Origin: Nocardioides sp. YR527
GTDB lineage: Bacteria > Actinomycetota > Actinomycetes > Propionibacteriales > Nocardioidaceae
Direction: 5' to 3'
DNA length: 64,000 bases
NCBI RefSeq assembly: GCF_900101045.1
Contig: NZ_FNFN01000007.1
Coordinates: 124,001 to 188,000 of the forward strand
Below, in pieces: positions 30,501-37,707 of this stretch (its first letter is position 1; every line of letters begins with the position of its first letter). The translations under genes were made by a program, and so were the position numbers. The notes beneath the pieces were generated by a model that was given only the letters and a program-made list of their open reading frames with translations, did no database searches and was not told the DNA's origin.

Positions 30501-31831
30501 TCTCCTACGGGGTCACCGAGGAGGAGGCGGCCTGGGCGAGCGAGATCTTCGCGCGCTTCCCCGACCGCAACGGCATCCTGAGCACCCACGCCTACCTGGC
30601 CCCGTCCACGGCTCCCGACGGGCGCGGGGCGAAGTTCTCCACCGACGGGTCCCGGCTCTACGACCAGGTCGTGGAGGCCAACCCGAACGTGTTCCTGGTC
30701 CTCGCCGGCCACGAGCACGGAGTCGGCACGAACCTCAAGCGCGGCATCGGTGCCACGGTCTCGCACAACGTCGTGGAGCTGCTGGCCGACTACCAGTTCT
30801 ACAAGGTGACCGCCGGGGAGCTCTTCCCCGACTCCGTCGACGCCTCCGGCAACATCGACCTCAACGGCGACGGGACGGTGGACCACAAGTCGACCGACCT
30901 GCTCCAGTTCGGTGCCTCCTACCTGCGTCTGCTGCAGTTCGACACCGAGCGCGCGGAGATGTCGATCGACACCTACTCCCCGCACCTGGACGACTTCGGG
31001 GCGACGGAGTACGACGACCGGCACCGCTACAACGGCGCCGAGGACAACCTGACGTTGCCTGTGGACCTCTCCACCCGGCGTACGTCCTTCACGACCGACG
31101 CACTGACGGTGGTCACCCCGACCGACACCGTGATCGGCACCGACACCGCGCGTTCGGGCTGGCCGGCGACGGTGGAGTGGGCCGGGCTGACCGAGGGCGA
31201 GGTGTACGCGTGGACCTCGACCTCGCGCACCGGCGAGGCCCAGACGCTCGGCTCGATCGACCAGTTCGGCGGCGTCTTCCTGGCCACCGCCGCCGGCACC
31301 GACGCGACACCGCCGGTGCTGACGGTCCCGGCCTCGACGAGGATCGAGGTGGGCGCGGAGTTCGACCCGCTGGACGGAGTCAGCGCGACCGACAACACCG
31401 ACGGCGACCTCACCGGCAGCATCCAGGTCTCCGGCAGCGTCGATGTGAACAAGGCGGGCGCCTACCCGCTGACCTACACGGTCACCGACACCAACGGCAA
31501 CCAGGCCGTCGCCTCGCGCGCGGTCGTCGTCGAGGAGGCCGACGTCCCCGAGCTGACCCCGGTCAAGCTCACCGCCAAGGACGTCACGGTGCGGTTCGGG
31601 AGGGACCTGGAGCTCCAGACGTCGCTCACGCCGCGCAGCGCCACCGGCACGGTGCAGTTCCTCATCGGCGAGGACGTCCTGTGCGAGGCGCGCGTGCGAC
31701 GCGGCGTCGCCGAGTGCGAGGTCGACGTGCTGCCGCCGCCGGGCCGTCACCAGGTGCAGGTCTTCTACCCGGGTGACGACACGCATGCACCGGCCACGAC
31801 GAACCTCACGCTGACGGTCAGGCAGCGTTAG
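27587..31831 (+). CDS. Large secreted LamG-LamG-metallophosphoesterase-Ig protein
   Basis: The protein has about 1414 aa from the GTG at 27587 (AAGGAG 4 nt upstream; ATG 27563 is an alternative). A signal peptide covers about 1-45. Two LamG-like lectin domains follow (about 75-280 and 285-490, each with NRWYHV/GRWYHA...WDG...LYV(N/D)G), then a beta linker, a calcineurin-like phosphoesterase (about 765-1100) with FTDTQY, HTGDVTEN, AGNHDNQGG, STHAYL and GHEHG metal-binding motifs, a DUF5011/HYR-type Ig domain (about 1242-1319) and a final Ig-like domain. It should bind and dephosphorylate an extracellular substrate, perhaps a glycan or nucleotide. No sortase motif or C-terminal anchor is present. 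The next gene overlaps by 1 bp (TAGTG). Confidence 0.9.
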   Translation: MFAVPNASLARFGRTRLIAAVAGLALAGGVVAALPGDAITSASAATYTAVGAPVTGAPRAALATVDAPTPDVLDIDFAGSAPHERAQSLEPRTWGAPTYGTDDELAETPTDIMTVDGTDDAVSVEHDPWAGLQQGFTIECVFRVETTLPTSNEKDLCSNKEAGGYSVYVTGSNLGTMAHIGGGYKTVLTPITANRWYHVLSVWDGQTLSLYVNGTQAGSTAATGALQAPAATSRRFVVGADSAPTGIGQPAPPASFAAASLFARAMTDAEAAALAGAYDTAPPVPAADVLDVDFDDGTPADDTGRAVTTVGEPVISDDTALDAKVASFDGSNDAYAYAMGSAAWDQIDEQVSIECTFKDNGTFPNGTEHSICSEKEGGGYSIVVYSGKLTFAVHAGGAYRNAQVEIETGRWYHAVGTWDGSTARLYVDGALAASIAAPAPLTRPGGNALNSFYVGADSVNQFWSPVTVRNARIFTDVLTADQAYALNVAALGDVRDAGVVVNGTTPAAGAHITTPTEFAVDITNQGNASGWNYTLDGDPIRPGQEIGAGLSRGEHTIEVTAKDVFGRPVAHTSTFTSDAIPTGGGTDTGQGKGKVTLSAIANSPDGSDVTTTFKAASASVADGGFQGVVPVLPSALEFDYSSPETITGRQLPDGKTAASASSKLIPFQRYDVSVPASDSRRHVVWTGTADPARSVSLRVWNTAESRWDELASARGIADGDTTLQGRALAAHVDNGVVHVLVTGIDPFADDLAPRDESAADDKDHFENPDDYDFSFAHFTDTQYIAEGAAGGTYENFNGIEEPSDIQLVEEQAVWQRAYRAETEWIRDNADQRKIAFTSHTGDVTENDTKDPLATDANGNLLYPGLDEQITREFEFTSDAQATLDEAGVVNQVVAGNHDNQGGNETGPQSRFSRYFSPSRYYQAAEAWPEGASYHAWDEETDGSGNVTEPGTDNQNNYVLFSAGGLDFVAVGLSYGVTEEEAAWASEIFARFPDRNGILSTHAYLAPSTAPDGRGAKFSTDGSRLYDQVVEANPNVFLVLAGHEHGVGTNLKRGIGATVSHNVVELLADYQFYKVTAGELFPDSVDASGNIDLNGDGTVDHKSTDLLQFGASYLRLLQFDTERAEMSIDTYSPHLDDFGATEYDDRHRYNGAEDNLTLPVDLSTRRTSFTTDALTVVTPTDTVIGTDTARSGWPATVEWAGLTEGEVYAWTSTSRTGEAQTLGSIDQFGGVFLATAAGTDATPPVLTVPASTRIEVGAEFDPLDGVSATDNTDGDLTGSIQVSGSVDVNKAGAYPLTYTVTDTNGNQAVASRAVVVEEADVPELTPVKLTAKDVTVRFGRDLELQTSLTPRSATGTVQFLIGEDVLCEARVRRGVAECEVDVLPPPGRHQVQVFYPGDDTHAPATTNLTLTVRQR

Positions 31832-32484
31832 TGGCTCGTCTCCCCCGGGCGCTCGCGGTGGTCGCCGGCTTCGTGCTGGCGGCCACCGCGGGTGTGCCCG
31901 CCTACGCTCATCCGTTCGGAGCCCCGCAGACCGCGACGATCGCCGGCACCACCGGCGCGCCCGAGGTGACGTGGCGGTTCGGGGCCACCGACGACATCGC
32001 CTACCTCGCGGTACAGGTCGGCGCGCTACCGCCGGACCGGATGACGCTCGACGGCGTCGTCCTCTACGAGCCCGGCGACGAGAAGGCGCTGGCGCGGTCG
32101 GAGGCCTACGCCGAGTACGTGCTCGACCACATCCGGATCGAGGGCTGCGACGGGTCGGTCGACGCGTCCGATGACCTGGTCGCCGACGGCACCACGGTCA
32201 CCTTCGACTGCTCGTCACCGGCCTCGGCCACGAAGATCGAGATCGACATGATGACCGACCTGCATCCGGCGTACCAGACCCTCGCCTCGGGGCCGAACGG
32301 CCAGAAGGCGGCGTACGCGGGGACCACCCGCTCCCACGGCTGGACCCTCGATGAGTCCCGAGCCGCGGCGACCGGGCTCAGCGCGCTGCTCCAGATCGGC
32401 GGGACCCTCGGCGGGATCGCGCTGCTGGGCGCCGGCGGGTGGTGGCTCGTGCGCCGCCGCTCCGCTAGCGCTTCAGCTTCTTGA
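31831..32484 (+). CDS. Secreted membrane-anchored protein of unknown function
   Basis: 217 aa from a GTG. It has an N-terminal signal peptide (LPRALAVVAGFVLAATAGVPAYA), an exported beta-rich domain beginning HPFGAPQTATIAG with a Cys pair (EGCDG and FDCSSP), and one C-terminal membrane segment (about 188-210) followed by Arg residues. I do not recognise a named family. The His right after the signal cut resembles the His-Pro start of proteins encoded with Ni/Co transporters, and the divergent NicO gene is close, so a metal or envelope role is possible. The start shares one base with the stop of the phosphoesterase gene, so the two are coupled. Confidence 0.8.
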   Translation: MARLPRALAVVAGFVLAATAGVPAYAHPFGAPQTATIAGTTGAPEVTWRFGATDDIAYLAVQVGALPPDRMTLDGVVLYEPGDEKALARSEAYAEYVLDHIRIEGCDGSVDASDDLVADGTTVTFDCSSPASATKIEIDMMTDLHPAYQTLASGPNGQKAAYAGTTRSHGWTLDESRAAATGLSALLQIGGTLGGIALLGAGGWWLVRRRSASASAS

Positions 32485-32740
32485 TCTCGTCCTTGGCGGC
32501 CTGCTGGGCGATCGCCTCGGCCTGGGCCTCCTCGCCGAAGACACCCTCGACCTTCGCCTTCTCGACCTTCTTGAACTGACGCAGCATGCTCCAGGCGATC
32601 ACCGCGACGGCGACGCAGAGCGCGATGAAGATGCCGAAGGCGGTCCAGCCCGCGACCACGTCCTCGTCCTGCGGCGGGGTGGGCTCGGGAGCGGGCTGGG
32701 AGGTGTGCAGAGTCTGCGTCGTCATCGGGAGGCCGGACAT
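32465..32740 (-). CDS. Small single-pass membrane protein next to mca
   Basis: 91 aa with one membrane helix (about 32-52) and a C-terminal charged coiled-coil tail (QFKKVEKAKVEGVFGEEAQAEAIAQQAAKDEIKKLKR). Small proteins of this kind are found beside mca in actinobacteria; function unknown. An ATG six codons in (32725) is an alternative start. It is 33 bp downstream of mca and probably co-transcribed. Its end overlaps the convergent gene by 20 bp. Confidence 0.75.
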   Translation of the reverse strand: MSGLPMTTQTLHTSQPAPEPTPPQDEDVVAGWTAFGIFIALCVAVAVIAWSMLRQFKKVEKAKVEGVFGEEAQAEAIAQQAAKDEIKKLKR

Positions 32741-32773
32741 ACCGACATTGTCTCACCTGTGCCTGAGAGAACC

Positions 32774-33760
32774 TCAGGCGGTGACGACCTTGCCGAAGCT
32801 GATCTCGCGACCGACCGCGGCCTTGCCCTCGTCGTCGGCGGTGGAGGCGTCGAGGCCGGCGAACAGATCGGTCTCCTCGCGCCTCTCCGCCTCCGGCACC
32901 GGCACGTAGGAGGTCGCCAGCTCGTAGTCCTCGGTCGGCCAGGCCTCCTTCTCGATCTCCCGGGGCACCGCGAACCAGGGGCCGTCAGGGTCGATCTGGG
33001 TGGCGTGCGCGAGCAGGGCCTGGTCACGTACACCGAAGAACTCGGCGCACTCGACCTTCGTGGTGACCCGCTCGTCCCAGCCCGGGTTCGGCTTCCAGGT
33101 CTCGAGGCGCTCCTCGTAGGGCGAAGCGAGGCCGTGACTCTTGATCGCCTCGTGCAGCGCGATCATCCGGGGGTAGTTGAAGGTGTGGCTGTAGTAGAGC
33201 TTCAGCGGCTGCCACGGCTCACCCGCGTCCGGGAACAGGTCGGGGTCGCCCGCCGCCCGGAACGCCTCCACCGAGACCCGGTGGCACATGATGTGGTCCG
33301 GGTGCGGGTAGCCCCCGTTCTCGTCGTACGTCGTGACCACGTGCGGCCGGAAGGAGCGGATGATCTCGACGAGCCGGCGCGTGCTCACCTCGAGCGGCGT
33401 CCGGCCGAAGCAGCCGTCGGGAAGCAGCGACCAGTCCTTGGCCCCCATGTCCTCGACCTTCATGAACTCCTCGACCCAACCGGAGTCGACGAAGCCGAGC
33501 CAGTCCTGCTTGATACCGAGGATGTCGCGGGCGCGGTGCATCTCCTCGCGGCGGATCTCGTGGATGTTCTCCAAGATCCCCGGGCGCTCCATCTTCGGGT
33601 TGAGGATGTCGCCCCGCTCGCCGCCTGTACACGTCGCGACATGGACGTCGACCCCTTCGGCGACGTACTTCGCGGTGATCCCCGCGCCCTTGCTCGACTC
33701 GTCGTCGGGGTGCGCGTGCACGTGCATCAGGCGGAACGCCTGCTGGAGCTGCTCTGGCAT
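32774..33760 (-). CDS. mca: Mycothiol S-conjugate amidase
   Basis: The 328-aa zinc amidase of the MshB/Mca family has the metal motif HAHPDDES near residue 15 and HPDH in GGYPHPDHIMCHRVS, with TCTGGERGDILNP and the long Mca-type C-terminus that separates it from MshB. It cleaves mycothiol-drug conjugates to a mercapturate plus GlcN-Ins and so detoxifies electrophiles. This shows that the host makes mycothiol. The ATG at 33760 is chosen for the N-terminus EQLQQAFRLMHVHAHPDD. It is divergent from the DUF4307 gene, a conserved actinobacterial arrangement. Confidence 0.95.
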   Translation of the reverse strand: MPEQLQQAFRLMHVHAHPDDESSKGAGITAKYVAEGVDVHVATCTGGERGDILNPKMERPGILENIHEIRREEMHRARDILGIKQDWLGFVDSGWVEEFMKVEDMGAKDWSLLPDGCFGRTPLEVSTRRLVEIIRSFRPHVVTTYDENGGYPHPDHIMCHRVSVEAFRAAGDPDLFPDAGEPWQPLKLYYSHTFNYPRMIALHEAIKSHGLASPYEERLETWKPNPGWDERVTTKVECAEFFGVRDQALLAHATQIDPDGPWFAVPREIEKEAWPTEDYELATSYVPVPEAERREETDLFAGLDASTADDEGKAAVGREISFGKVVTA

Positions 33761-33878
33761 GAGTTCAATCCTAACCACGCTCCGTCTCACGGATCGGTTA
33801 CCCGCTCCCACTCCGCGGACAACTTTGGTGGTAGTGGTCCGGGGACGGATGTACGGTCTCCTTCGGCGAGGTGGGACC

Positions 33879-34280
33879 ATGTTTTCCGTGAGCACGCCGT
33901 CAGCCGAAGAGTCCCGCATCGCGACCCGCTACGGCCGAGGCCCGCGCCGCCGCCCGGGCGTACTCATGATCGCCCTGATCCTCACCCTGGTCGCCGTCGT
34001 CGGCTGGTTCGGCTGGGCGCTGTGGCTGGCCCTGCACCCCGAGGTCTCCTCCGGGCTGGAGAAGTGGGAAGCCGTCAGCGAGAACGAGGTCGAGGTGACC
34101 TTCGTCGTACGTCTCCACGACAAGGACGCGAAGCCGGTCTGCACCGTCGAGGCCGAGGACGACAAGGAGGAGAAGGTCGGCCACCTCGAGTTCACCGCCA
34201 CCGAGGGGCGCCAGACGATCACCATCCCGACCGAGCGCCGTGCGCTGCGGGTCGAGTGGGGTGACTGCACGGTCGAGTGA
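33879..34280 (+). CDS. DUF4307 membrane protein
   Basis: 133 aa with an N-terminal cytoplasmic tail (IATRYGRGPRRRPG), one membrane helix (about 29-50) and an exported beta domain with the pair of Cys in KPVCTVEAED and EWGDCTVE, matching DUF4307. These proteins are regularly encoded opposite mca; the function is unknown. GAGGTGGG precedes the ATG; a GTG three codons in is possible. It is convergent with greA. Confidence 0.88.
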   Translation: MFSVSTPSAEESRIATRYGRGPRRRPGVLMIALILTLVAVVGWFGWALWLALHPEVSSGLEKWEAVSENEVEVTFVVRLHDKDAKPVCTVEAEDDKEEKVGHLEFTATEGRQTITIPTERRALRVEWGDCTVE

Positions 34281-34304
34281 CCGTGCAGCGCACCCGCACC
34301 TGGG

Positions 34305-34814
34305 TCAGCCGGTGAAGACCTCGGTCTTCAGGATCTCGACCTTGAGCGGCCCGCGAGGACCCTCGTAGGTCACGGTGTCACCGGCGCTGGCACCGATGAG
34401 GGCAGCGCCGATGGGCGAGGCGGCCGAGGAGATCTCGACGCCGCCCGCGTAGTCCTTCATCTCGATCGAGGCGATGAGGCGGGTCTCGGCCTCGTCGTCG
34501 TCATCACCCTCGAACTTGAACGTGACCAGCTTGCCGACCGAGACGACTCCGTCGTCCTCGGGGACGGTGGTGTCGGCCTTGCGCAGCAGCGCCTCGAGCT
34601 GCTGGATCTGGCCCTCGAGCTTGCCCTGCTCCTCGCGGGCGGCGTGGTAGCCGCCGTTCTCCTTGAGGTCACCTTCGTCCCGCGCGGAGCTGATCTCGGC
34701 AAGGATCTCCTGGCGGCGGGGGCCCTTCAGGTGCTCCAACTCCGCGGTGAGCTTGTCGAATGCGCCCTTGCTGAGCCAGATCGTGGCAGCGGTGGTCTCG
34801 GTCGACTGAGTCAT
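34305..34814 (-). CDS. greA: Transcription elongation factor GreA
   Basis: The 169-aa protein has the N-terminal coiled coil (LSKGAFDKLTAELEHLKGPRRQEILAEISSARDEGDLKENGGYHAAREEQGKLEGQIQQLEALL), including the acidic tip DEGDLKEN, and the C-terminal FKBP-like domain ending SPIGAALIGASAGDTVTYEGPRG. It rescues backtracked RNA polymerase by stimulating transcript cleavage. The ATG at 34814 is preferred over 34871 for the family N-terminus. The 230-bp gap to ilvA holds its promoter and a hairpin. Confidence 0.96.
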   Translation of the reverse strand: MTQSTETTAATIWLSKGAFDKLTAELEHLKGPRRQEILAEISSARDEGDLKENGGYHAAREEQGKLEGQIQQLEALLRKADTTVPEDDGVVSVGKLVTFKFEGDDDDEAETRLIASIEMKDYAGGVEISSAASPIGAALIGASAGDTVTYEGPRGPLKVEILKTEVFTG

Positions 34815-34852
34815 GAGCTGCGTTACTCCTGATGGGTAGTGAATAGGTAAGG

Positions 34853-34882
34853 GGCGCCGGTCAACCCCCATTCACCGGCGCC
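34853..34882. promoter_or_regulatory. Hairpin in the greA leader region
   Basis: GGCGCCGGT (34853-34861) and ACCGGCGCC (34874-34882) form a perfect 9-bp stem with a 12-nt loop. Read on the plus strand TTTT follows, like a terminator, but no plus-strand gene ends here. On the minus strand it lies about 40-70 bp before greA and could be part of a 5' leader. The remainder of 34815-35044 shows nothing else clear. Confidence 0.45.
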
Positions 34883-35044
34883 TTTTCTCCCTGCTGTGCG
34901 GGCGTGCTTCACCCAGCTGAACGTTCCGCGGGAGATTGTCAGAAGGTTCAGTTTAACAAGGCAACCACACCCGAAGACAGTTCGCGACCGAAACGTTGCG
35001 CAATCTGACCTCGGGACCGTTCCACGGAACGGCAGGGCGCGGCC

Positions 35045-36265
35045 TCAGTGCGTGGTCGCGGGATATCCCTTGCTGCGCAATTGTTCGAGAACTCGCTCGG
35101 CGTGGGTCTGACCCCGAGTCTCCAGCTGGAGCTGAACGCCGACCTCGGCGAGCCGTAGGCCGGGGTTGGTGCGCGAGTGCACGACCTCCATGACGTTGGC
35201 TCCGGTGTCGCCGATCACCGACAGCAAGGTCGCCAGCGCACCGGGCTGGTCGGGGATCGTCACCGCGACCGGCAGGTAGCGCCCGGCCAGCGTCATGCCG
35301 TGCTGGATCACCTTGCCGAGCAGGAGCGGGTCGATGTTGCCGCCGGAGAGCACGACCACGACGGGGCCCTCGAAGGCCTCGGGGGCGTCCATCAGGGCGG
35401 CCACGCCGACCGCGCCGGCGGGCTCGACGACCAGTTTCGCCCGCTCGGCGAGCGCGAGCAGCGCGCTCGAGATCGCCTCCTCCGAGACCGTACGGATCTC
35501 GTCGACGTAGGTCTGGATCATCGGGAAGTTGGTCTCCCCCGGCAGGCCGACGGCGATGCCGTCGGCCATCGTCGGCATCTTGTCGAGCCGGATCGGACGG
35601 CCCTCGCGCAGCGAGACCGGGTAGGCGGCGGCCGTCTCGGCCTGCACGCCGACCACCTTCACGTCGGGGTGCTTCGCCTTGATCGCGAGCGCTGCACCGG
35701 CGAGCAGGCCACCACCGCCGAGCGGGATGACGACCGTCTTCACCTCCGGCGCCTGCTCGAGGATCTCGAGCCCGATCGTGCCCTGGCCCGCGACGACGTC
35801 GGGGTGGTCGAAGGGGTGGATCATCACGGCACCGGTGCGCTCGGCGAAGGCCATCGCGGCCTCGAGGCACTGGTCGACGTACTGCCCCTCGAAGATCACC
35901 TCCGCGCCGTAGGCGCGGGTGGCCTTCTCCTTCGGGATCGGCGCGCCCTCGGGCATGAACACGGTCGACGGGATGCCGAGGGTGGTCGCGGCCAGCGCGA
36001 CGCCCTGGGCGTGGTTGCCCGCGCTGGCGGCCACCACCCCGTGCTTGCGCTCGTCCTCGGAGAGCCGGGCGATGCGTACGAAGGCCCCGCGGGCCTTGAA
36101 GGAGCCCGTCCGCTGGAGGTTCTCGCACTTGAGGATGACCGTGTCCCCGATCATGTCGGTGAGCCAGCGGGCTCCCTGGACGGGCGTCTCGGTGATGTGG
36201 TCGCGCAGCAGCTCGCGGGCCTCGAGGATGTCGTCGTACGTCGGCTGACCATGCATCTCAGGCAC
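35045..36265 (-). CDS. ilvA: Threonine ammonia-lyase (threonine dehydratase)
   Basis: The 406-aa PLP enzyme has the Schiff-base Lys in RTGSFKARGA, the phosphate-binding glycine loop in VVIPLGGGGLLAGAALAIK and a C-terminal ACT domain (about 330-406, VAVTIPDQPGALATLLSVIGDTGANVMEVVHSR). It converts threonine to 2-oxobutanoate and ammonia; the single ACT domain is the short, catabolic-type layout common in actinobacteria. The GTG at 36265 with AGGAG 6 nt upstream is preferred to the ATG at 36256. It overlaps the AI-2E transporter gene by 8 bp. Confidence 0.93.
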   Translation of the reverse strand: MPEMHGQPTYDDILEARELLRDHITETPVQGARWLTDMIGDTVILKCENLQRTGSFKARGAFVRIARLSEDERKHGVVAASAGNHAQGVALAATTLGIPSTVFMPEGAPIPKEKATRAYGAEVIFEGQYVDQCLEAAMAFAERTGAVMIHPFDHPDVVAGQGTIGLEILEQAPEVKTVVIPLGGGGLLAGAALAIKAKHPDVKVVGVQAETAAAYPVSLREGRPIRLDKMPTMADGIAVGLPGETNFPMIQTYVDEIRTVSEEAISSALLALAERAKLVVEPAGAVGVAALMDAPEAFEGPVVVVLSGGNIDPLLLGKVIQHGMTLAGRYLPVAVTIPDQPGALATLLSVIGDTGANVMEVVHSRTNPGLRLAEVGVQLQLETRGQTHAERVLEQLRSKGYPATTH

Positions 36266-37697
36266 TGCCTGCTCCTGGGCTCGGCGGGGGTGGGGAGGTC
36301 GGGCCGCTGGCCGGCAACGGAGGCGGAGGCGACGTCGGCGCTTGGGCCTGCGCCGGGGCGGTGGCGGTCAGGTGGTTGACCACCGCGTTGAGTGCTGCCA
36401 CCAGCGGCACGGCCACGAGGGCGCCGGCGACGCCACCGAGCACGATGCCGGTCGCGACGGCGAGGATGACACCGAGCGGGTGGACCCGCACCCAGCGGCC
36501 GAGCAGGAACGGCTGCAGGCCGTGGGCCTCGAGCTGCTGGACCAGGATCACACCACCGAGCATCAGCAGCGCCGTCACCGGGCCCTGGGACACGAGTGCG
36601 ACGAGCACGGCGACCGCGCCGGCGACGGTGGCACCGATCAGGGGCACGAACGAGCTCAGGAAGACGAGCACGCCGATCGCCGCCACGAACGGGACCTGCA
36701 GGGCCGCGGCGATGATCATGATGCCGATCGCATCGACCGCGGCCACGATGACCGTCGCCCGGGTGAACTGGGTCAGGGAGACCCAGGCGACCCGGCCCGA
36801 GCTGTCCATCCGGCTGCGCGCGGCCCGCGGCGCGAGGCGGACCAGCCAGCCCCAGATCCGTTCCCCCTCGGCGCAGAAGAAGTAGGTGGAGAAGAGCACG
36901 ATGAACAGGCCGGCGAAGACGTCGAGGGCGACCCCACCGACCTCGCTGACCCGGGAGAACGGGTTGGAGGCGTACGCCGCCGCCCAGTCCTCCACGGTGG
37001 TCTGCACCGTGTTGAGCCAGGTGTCGATCTGGCTCTCGCTCGCATGGAACGGACCGTTGATCAGCCAGTCTCGGATCTCGTCGAGCGCCTTGACCGTCTG
37101 CCCGGCCAGGTCGGTGAAGCCGTTGGCGACCTGGGTGCCGGCGAAACTCAGCATCGCGATGACCGCCGCGAGCACTCCGATCACCACGAAGAGCGCCGAG
37201 ATGCTCCGTTTCAGTCCGATCCGAGCCAGGCCGTTGACGATCGGCGAGACGAGTGCGGCGATCAGCAGCGCGATGACCAGCGGGACCACGACGATGCTGA
37301 CGATGCCGAGGGCACGGACGATCAGATAGCCGGCGGCCACGATGACCAGGAACCGCCAGGCCCACTGGGCGGAGAGCTCGACGCCATAGGGGACGTCGGT
37401 GCGGCTCACCGACTTCGGCGCGGTCACCGGCTCGGGCGCGGCCAGCTGCTCCTGGCGCTCCTCCCGCAGGCGCTCGAACTGGTTGACGAGACGAAGCGCG
37501 AAGTTCTCGGCCGACTCACGGGCCTCCGCCGCGGCCTCCTTGGCCACCTCGGCGGACTCGCGCGCATCGGCCTCGTCCTGAGCGTGACGCTGTTCCTCAC
37601 GCGCCTGCCGGTTGCGCCTGAACGCGCCTGTCACCCGCTCGAAGCTCTCCTTCGCGGCCGACTTCTCGCCACCGGGAACATCCCCCTGATCTGTCAC
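36258..37697 (-). CDS. AI-2E family transporter (PF01594)
   Basis: About 479 aa from a GTG at 37697. A charged, helical N-terminus (FERVTGAFRRNRQAREEQRHAQDEADARESAEVAKEAAAEARESAENF) precedes eight hydrophobic segments of the AI-2E/DUF20 permease fold, with VPLVIALLIAALVSPIVNGLARIGLKRSISALFVVI and the late LGGVILVQQLEAHGLQPFLLGRWVRVHPLGVILAVATG block. Members export AI-2-like molecules or act as Na+/H+ antiporters; the substrate here is unknown. A Pro-rich tail ends the protein. Its stop overlaps ilvA, so both are on one transcript. Confidence 0.9.
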   Translation of the reverse strand: MTDQGDVPGGEKSAAKESFERVTGAFRRNRQAREEQRHAQDEADARESAEVAKEAAAEARESAENFALRLVNQFERLREERQEQLAAPEPVTAPKSVSRTDVPYGVELSAQWAWRFLVIVAAGYLIVRALGIVSIVVVPLVIALLIAALVSPIVNGLARIGLKRSISALFVVIGVLAAVIAMLSFAGTQVANGFTDLAGQTVKALDEIRDWLINGPFHASESQIDTWLNTVQTTVEDWAAAYASNPFSRVSEVGGVALDVFAGLFIVLFSTYFFCAEGERIWGWLVRLAPRAARSRMDSSGRVAWVSLTQFTRATVIVAAVDAIGIMIIAAALQVPFVAAIGVLVFLSSFVPLIGATVAGAVAVLVALVSQGPVTALLMLGGVILVQQLEAHGLQPFLLGRWVRVHPLGVILAVATGIVLGGVAGALVAVPLVAALNAVVNHLTATAPAQAQAPTSPPPPLPASGPTSPPPPSPGAGSA

Positions 37698-37707
37698 CTG
37701 ACAGAGG

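Noticed and set aside
27707..31786. A 1359-aa open frame antisense to the LamG-phosphoesterase gene
   Set aside because: It is a GC-rich shadow: composition is Val/Gly/Arg-rich without domains, while the plus strand shows signal peptide, lectin, phosphoesterase and Ig motifs.
34853..34890. Rho-independent terminator on the plus strand
   Set aside because: Stem and TTTT look right, but no plus-strand gene ends nearby (DUF4307 stops at 34280), so I list it only as a leader hairpin.
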